A stretch of DNA of 64,000 nucleotides from Meishania litoralis (GTDB taxonomy: Bacteria > Bacteroidota > Bacteroidia > Flavobacteriales > Flavobacteriaceae). Positions 61,064-64,000 of this stretch are shown in pieces. Every line of letters starts with the position of its first letter. The stretch's first letter is position 1. The notes beneath the pieces were generated by a model. That model saw only the letters and a program-made list of their open reading frames with translations, was not told the DNA's origin and ran no database searches. The position numbers and the translations under genes were made by a program. Location: assembly GCF_042611095.1 (NCBI RefSeq), contig NZ_JBHFPV010000001.1, forward strand, positions 1,426,001 to 1,490,000, in the 5' to 3' direction.

Positions 61064-62290
61064 ATGATTAAAAGAAGCCTCTTACTGCTCTTTTTGATAT
61101 CGATTTCATCCTGTAAAAAAGAAAAACCAATAGTTGTTTCCATTGCCGACGATGTCGCTTTCTTGGCCAGTGATTCACTTCAGGGGCGTGAAACGGGCAC
61201 CGCCTACGAATTGAAGGCCGCAAACTATATCAAGGAACGAATGGAGTCTATCGGGTTGCAGCCCAAAAACGATGACAAAAAGTTCTACCAAACCTTCAGT
61301 TTTAAACCCAAGAACGACCCGCATCAAGAAATACAGTATGTTGATGGTGATAGTACGATTACGGGAACGAACGTAATCGGATTTCTGAACAATCAAGCAG
61401 ACAAAACGGTAATCATCGGGGCACATTACGATCATCTAGGTTTGGGCGGCGAGGGATCTTTATATCGGGAAGGTGAGGCGATTCATAACGGTGCCGATGA
61501 CAATGCTAGTGGTGTCGCCGTATTGCTACAATTGGCCGATAGTCTGAAAACCAAGGCGTACAAAGGCAACAATTATCTCTTTATAGCTTTTTCGGGGGAA
61601 GAAATGGGATTACTCGGAAGCAATTACTTTGTCAAAAACCCTACCATTGACCTTTCGAAAATCAATTACATGATTAATATGGACATGGTCGGAAGACTTC
61701 GAGAAGACAAGACCCTATCGATCAGTGGAACAGGAACTGCACCAATTTGGAACCAAGTCTTGAATTCGGCGAACACCGGCTTTAAATTGGTATTGAAAGA
61801 ATCGGGTGTCGGGCCATCGGACCACACTTCTTTTTATTTGCAAGATATTCCCGTACTACATTTTTTCACAGGGCAACATGAAGATTATCACAAACCGGGC
61901 GATGACTACGATAAATTGAATTATGAAGGAATGAACATGATTACCGCCTATATTCTCGACGTCATCGAAGAATTGGACGACAAACCCAAACTGGCCTTTA
62001 AAAAGACCAAGAACGAAAGTGAGGAGGTGCCGCGTTTCAAAGTGGCATTGGGCGTGGTGCCCGATTATCTTTTTGACGGTGAAGGCATGCGCATCGACGG
62101 GGTAAGCGAAGATAAGCCCGCAGAGAAGGCCGGACTCCAAAAAGGGGACATCGTTGTCAAGCTAGGCGATAGTATCATAGTTGATATGATGAGCTACATG
62201 AGGGCCTTATCTACTTTTGAAGAAGGAAATTCCACCAAGGTCATCGTAGATCGAAACGGAGAGAAAATAGAAACCGAAATTACCTTTTAA
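61064..62290 (+). CDS. M28 family metallopeptidase with PDZ domain, lipoprotein
   Basis: A 408-residue peptidase. The signal MIKRSLLLLFLISISSC ends in a lipoprotein Cys17. The M28 core shows Zn ligands in IIGAHYDHLGLG, NGADDNASGVAV, FSGEEMGLLGS and MVGRLREDK, and HFFTGQHEDYHKPGDD near the end of the domain. A C-terminal PDZ domain (about 310-405, VSEDKPAEKAGLQKGDIVVK) completes the protein. It removes amino acids from peptides at the envelope. It diverges from the PD40 lipoprotein gene with 35 bases between starts, so their promoters must overlap. Confidence 0.94.
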   Translation: MIKRSLLLLFLISISSCKKEKPIVVSIADDVAFLASDSLQGRETGTAYELKAANYIKERMESIGLQPKNDDKKFYQTFSFKPKNDPHQEIQYVDGDSTITGTNVIGFLNNQADKTVIIGAHYDHLGLGGEGSLYREGEAIHNGADDNASGVAVLLQLADSLKTKAYKGNNYLFIAFSGEEMGLLGSNYFVKNPTIDLSKINYMINMDMVGRLREDKTLSISGTGTAPIWNQVLNSANTGFKLVLKESGVGPSDHTSFYLQDIPVLHFFTGQHEDYHKPGDDYDKLNYEGMNMITAYILDVIEELDDKPKLAFKKTKNESEEVPRFKVALGVVPDYLFDGEGMRIDGVSEDKPAEKAGLQKGDIVVKLGDSIIVDMMSYMRALSTFEEGNSTKVIVDRNGEKIETEITF

Positions 62291-62298
62291 AAATTTCC

Positions 62299-62306
62299 TA
62301 AATTTG
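62299..62306 (+). promoter_or_regulatory. Candidate -7 element (TAAATTTG) for dusB
   Basis: An exact TAnnTTTG 26 bases before the preferred dusB ATG (62333) and just after the M28 stop. The -33 region is A/T rich without a clear TTTG. Confidence 0.55.
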
Positions 62307-62332
62307 CAACCCCTTAAAAATCAGTGGTTCGA

Positions 62333-63328
62333 ATGCCCAAAATAGGCGACATACAACTTCCCGAATTCCCATTGCTTCTTGCCCCCATGGAAGATGTTAG
62401 CGACCCTCCCTTTCGCGCCTTGTGCAAAGAACAGGGCGCCGATGTCGTTTACACTGAATTTATTTCTTCCGAAGGCCTGATCCGTGATGCCGCCAAAAGC
62501 GTCATGAAGCTCGACATTTACGAAAAAGAACGTCCCGTGGGCATCCAGATTTTCGGAGCGAACTTAGATTCAATGCTACAATCAGTAGACATCGTTGAAA
62601 AATCAAATCCCGATATCATCGATATCAATTTCGGCTGCCCGGTGAAGAAAGTGGTAAGCAAAGGTGCCGGGGCAGGCATTCTGAAAGATATTGATTTAAT
62701 GGTCTCATTGACCAAGGCGATGGTCGAAAGGACCAAGCTTCCCATAACGGTAAAGACACGGTTGGGCTGGGACGAGAATTCGATAAAAATTGTCGAGGTC
62801 GCCGAGAAGTTGCAAGATGTGGGCTGTAAGGCCATTGCGATCCATGGGCGAACCCGTGCCCAAATGTATAAGGGCGAAGCCGACTGGAAACCCATTGCCG
62901 AAGTAAAGAACAACCCTCGCATGCATATTCCGGTCTTTGGTAATGGTGATGTCGATACACCCGAGGCGGCCATGCGAATGCGCGATGAATTCGGTCTTGA
63001 CGGGGCTATGGTCGGCCGTGCGAGTATTGGCTATCCTTGGTTTTTCAAAGAAGTGAAACACTTCTTCGAGACGGGCACGCATTTGGCACCCCCGACCATG
63101 GAGGAACGGGTCGAAGCGGCAAGAAGACATTTACAAATGGCCATCGATTGGAAAGGAGAAAAACTTGGAGTATTCGAAACACGAAGGCATTACACCAACT
63201 ATTTTAAGGGAATTCCGAACTTCAAGGAATACCGAATGAAGATGGTTACCAGCAATGAGTCGTCAGATGTGTTCGCCGCTTTTGATGAGGTATTGGATAA
63301 GTTTGCCAACTACGAGTTCGCAAACTAG
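62333..63328 (+). CDS. dusB: tRNA-dihydrouridine synthase
   Basis: About 331 residues from the ATG at 62333 (MPKIGDIQLPEFPLLLAPME); a GTG three codons upstream is less likely. The FMN TIM barrel shows LAPMEDVSDPPFRALC, DINFGCPVKKVV with the catalytic cysteine, VKTRLGW, IHGRTRAQMYKGEADW and GNGDVDTP then MVGRASIGYPWFF for the phosphate. The C-terminal helical domain binds tRNA. It reduces uridine to dihydrouridine in the tRNA D-loop. Its TAG stop shares the palindrome CTAG (63325-63328) with the stop of the convergent permease gene. Confidence 0.95.
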   Translation: MPKIGDIQLPEFPLLLAPMEDVSDPPFRALCKEQGADVVYTEFISSEGLIRDAAKSVMKLDIYEKERPVGIQIFGANLDSMLQSVDIVEKSNPDIIDINFGCPVKKVVSKGAGAGILKDIDLMVSLTKAMVERTKLPITVKTRLGWDENSIKIVEVAEKLQDVGCKAIAIHGRTRAQMYKGEADWKPIAEVKNNPRMHIPVFGNGDVDTPEAAMRMRDEFGLDGAMVGRASIGYPWFFKEVKHFFETGTHLAPPTMEERVEAARRHLQMAIDWKGEKLGVFETRRHYTNYFKGIPNFKEYRMKMVTSNESSDVFAAFDEVLDKFANYEFAN

Positions 63329-64000
63329 GCCAACAGCTTTTTGGTCACCCTGCTACTTGCGATTTTAGAAGCGATTAGGCCGAGTATTACGATCGTTGCC
63401 ATAACGATAAGTACATTGACAACCTGATATTCAACGGGATAGGCGAGACTGGGGGTTATCTTTAACCACCCGAAGACCAATTGCGACCAAACCAACAACG
63501 ATGCCAAAAGCACCCCTATCATACCGCCAAGGCTGGTGACCAAAACCCCTTGAACAAAGTAAATTCTTCGAATTTCCTTGATCGTGGTTCCTAGGCCATA
63601 AAGGGTTTTTGAGTTTTGCTGCTTATCAAGGATCATCATGATAATCGCACCGACCACATTGAACAAGGCGATTATCAGCACCAGCGTAAATATGAGGTAG
63701 GTCGCCAGGTTTTCGGTATTGAGCATGCGGTGCAATGAAATGTTTTGTTCTTCGCGGTCCCGAAGTATAATGTTGTTGTCGAAAACGGTGGCCACTTCTT
63801 GCTTGATTTGGCTTATATCGGCATCGGACTTCAATTTGAAATTGATGCCCGAAATCTGGGTACTGTCTTTTTCGAGTAAGGCCTGTACCAAAGGCAGTTC
63901 GGCAAAAACGAACCTTTTATCCAAATTTTCCTCCACCGAATAAACACCTCCGATAATTAACGGAACGGTATTATATAAGTTTGATGGATTTCCTTGCAGG
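63325..64000 (-). CDS. FtsX/LolE-like ABC transporter permease, 5'-truncated by window edge
   Basis: The frame is open to the last base of the window, so only the C-terminal 224 or so residues are seen. A periplasmic-type segment (FNLKLKSD-like, with ISGINFKLKSDADISQIKQE) is followed by three membrane helices, starting LATYLIFTLVLIIALFNVVG, with the loop KTLYGLGTTIKEIRRIYF between the first two. This is the FtsX domain of MacB/LolC-LolE permeases. A lipoprotein-release role (LolE-like) is likely but cannot be proven without the N-terminus. It converges with dusB, sharing four bases. Confidence 0.88.
   Translation of the reverse strand, partial: LQGNPSNLYNTVPLIIGGVYSVEENLDKRFVFAELPLVQALLEKDSTQISGINFKLKSDADISQIKQEVATVFDNNIILRDREEQNISLHRMLNTENLATYLIFTLVLIIALFNVVGAIIMMILDKQQNSKTLYGLGTTIKEIRRIYFVQGVLVTSLGGMIGVLLASLLVWSQLVFGWLKITPSLAYPVEYQVVNVLIVMATIVILGLIASKIASSRVTKKLLA

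Noticed and set aside
1..64000. CRISPR arrays, rRNA genes, intact insertion sequences, prophage genes
   Set aside because: None seen: no regularly spaced short repeats, no rRNA sequence, no transposase or integrase reading frame.

Overview
The window looks like a chromosomal segment of a marine-type member of the Flavobacteriaceae (phylum Bacteroidota). The reasons are: a giant SprB-type adhesin with a type IX secretion (T9SS) sorting tail followed by a PorP/SprF partner; promoters of the TAnnTTTG type instead of the E. coli -10; almost no Shine-Dalgarno sequences; many lipoproteins with a signal-peptide cysteine; and Bacteroidota families such as the GIN-domain protein, the PD40 lipoprotein and the DUF1080-like protein. 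The genus cannot be fixed from the sequence alone.

Layout. 1-13.3 kb: the 3' 12.3 kb of a giant repeat adhesin and its outer-membrane partner. 13.4-20.3 kb: housekeeping genes (folB, tRNA-Cys, a LysE exporter, a GIN protein, RNase R, rpiB, a cation efflux protein, an acetyltransferase), with a long AT-rich gap at 17.6-18.1 kb between divergent gene blocks. 20.4-23.1 kb: a DUF1697 gene and a two-gene restriction-modification module. 23.3-25.2 kb: an NlpC/P60 lipoprotein and a DinB-family gene broken by an in-frame stop. 25.2-42 kb: an accessory metabolic region with a sodium/solute symporter and a tiny coupled membrane protein, an acyl-CoA synthetase, oxidoreductases, a sulfatase remnant, a membrane-bound regulator, and a five-gene operon (PhyH dioxygenase, S10 peptidase, PqqB-like hydrolase, fructosamine kinase, PQQ dehydrogenase). 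It ends with an SMP-30 lactonase and SDR dehydrogenase pair. 42-47.2 kb: CtpA protease, rnpA, and an amidoligase-CBS/aspartoacylase-like pair. 47.2-52.5 kb: an operon of a beta-lactamase-fold hydrolase, an SMP-30 lipoprotein, a subtilisin and an M1 aminopeptidase. 52.8-57 kb: a cation/proton antiporter with a TrkA-N domain, and lepA. 57-61 kb: a tightly packed operon of a PD40 lipoprotein, an Lgt-like transferase, a radical SAM enzyme resembling the tetraether-lipid-synthase/MJ0619 family, and three small related membrane proteins. 61-64 kb: an M28 peptidase, dusB and the start of an FtsX-like permease.

How genes work together. The adhesin and PorP/SprF protein probably act in T9SS secretion and gliding or adhesion. 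The 25-42 kb block reads as uptake and oxidation of carbohydrates (symporter, PQQ dehydrogenase, Gfo/Idh/MocA, SDR, lactonase) with signs of gene loss (sulfatase stub, SMP-30 gene without a normal start). The most interesting candidate for an undescribed system is the 57-61 kb operon: a multi-cluster radical SAM enzyme is translationally coupled to a divergent Lgt-like lipid transferase and flanked by small two-helix membrane proteins, which suggests membrane-lipid or lipoprotein modification. A second candidate is the GCS2-CBS/aspartoacylase pair at 44-47 kb, which could make and break an unknown amide.
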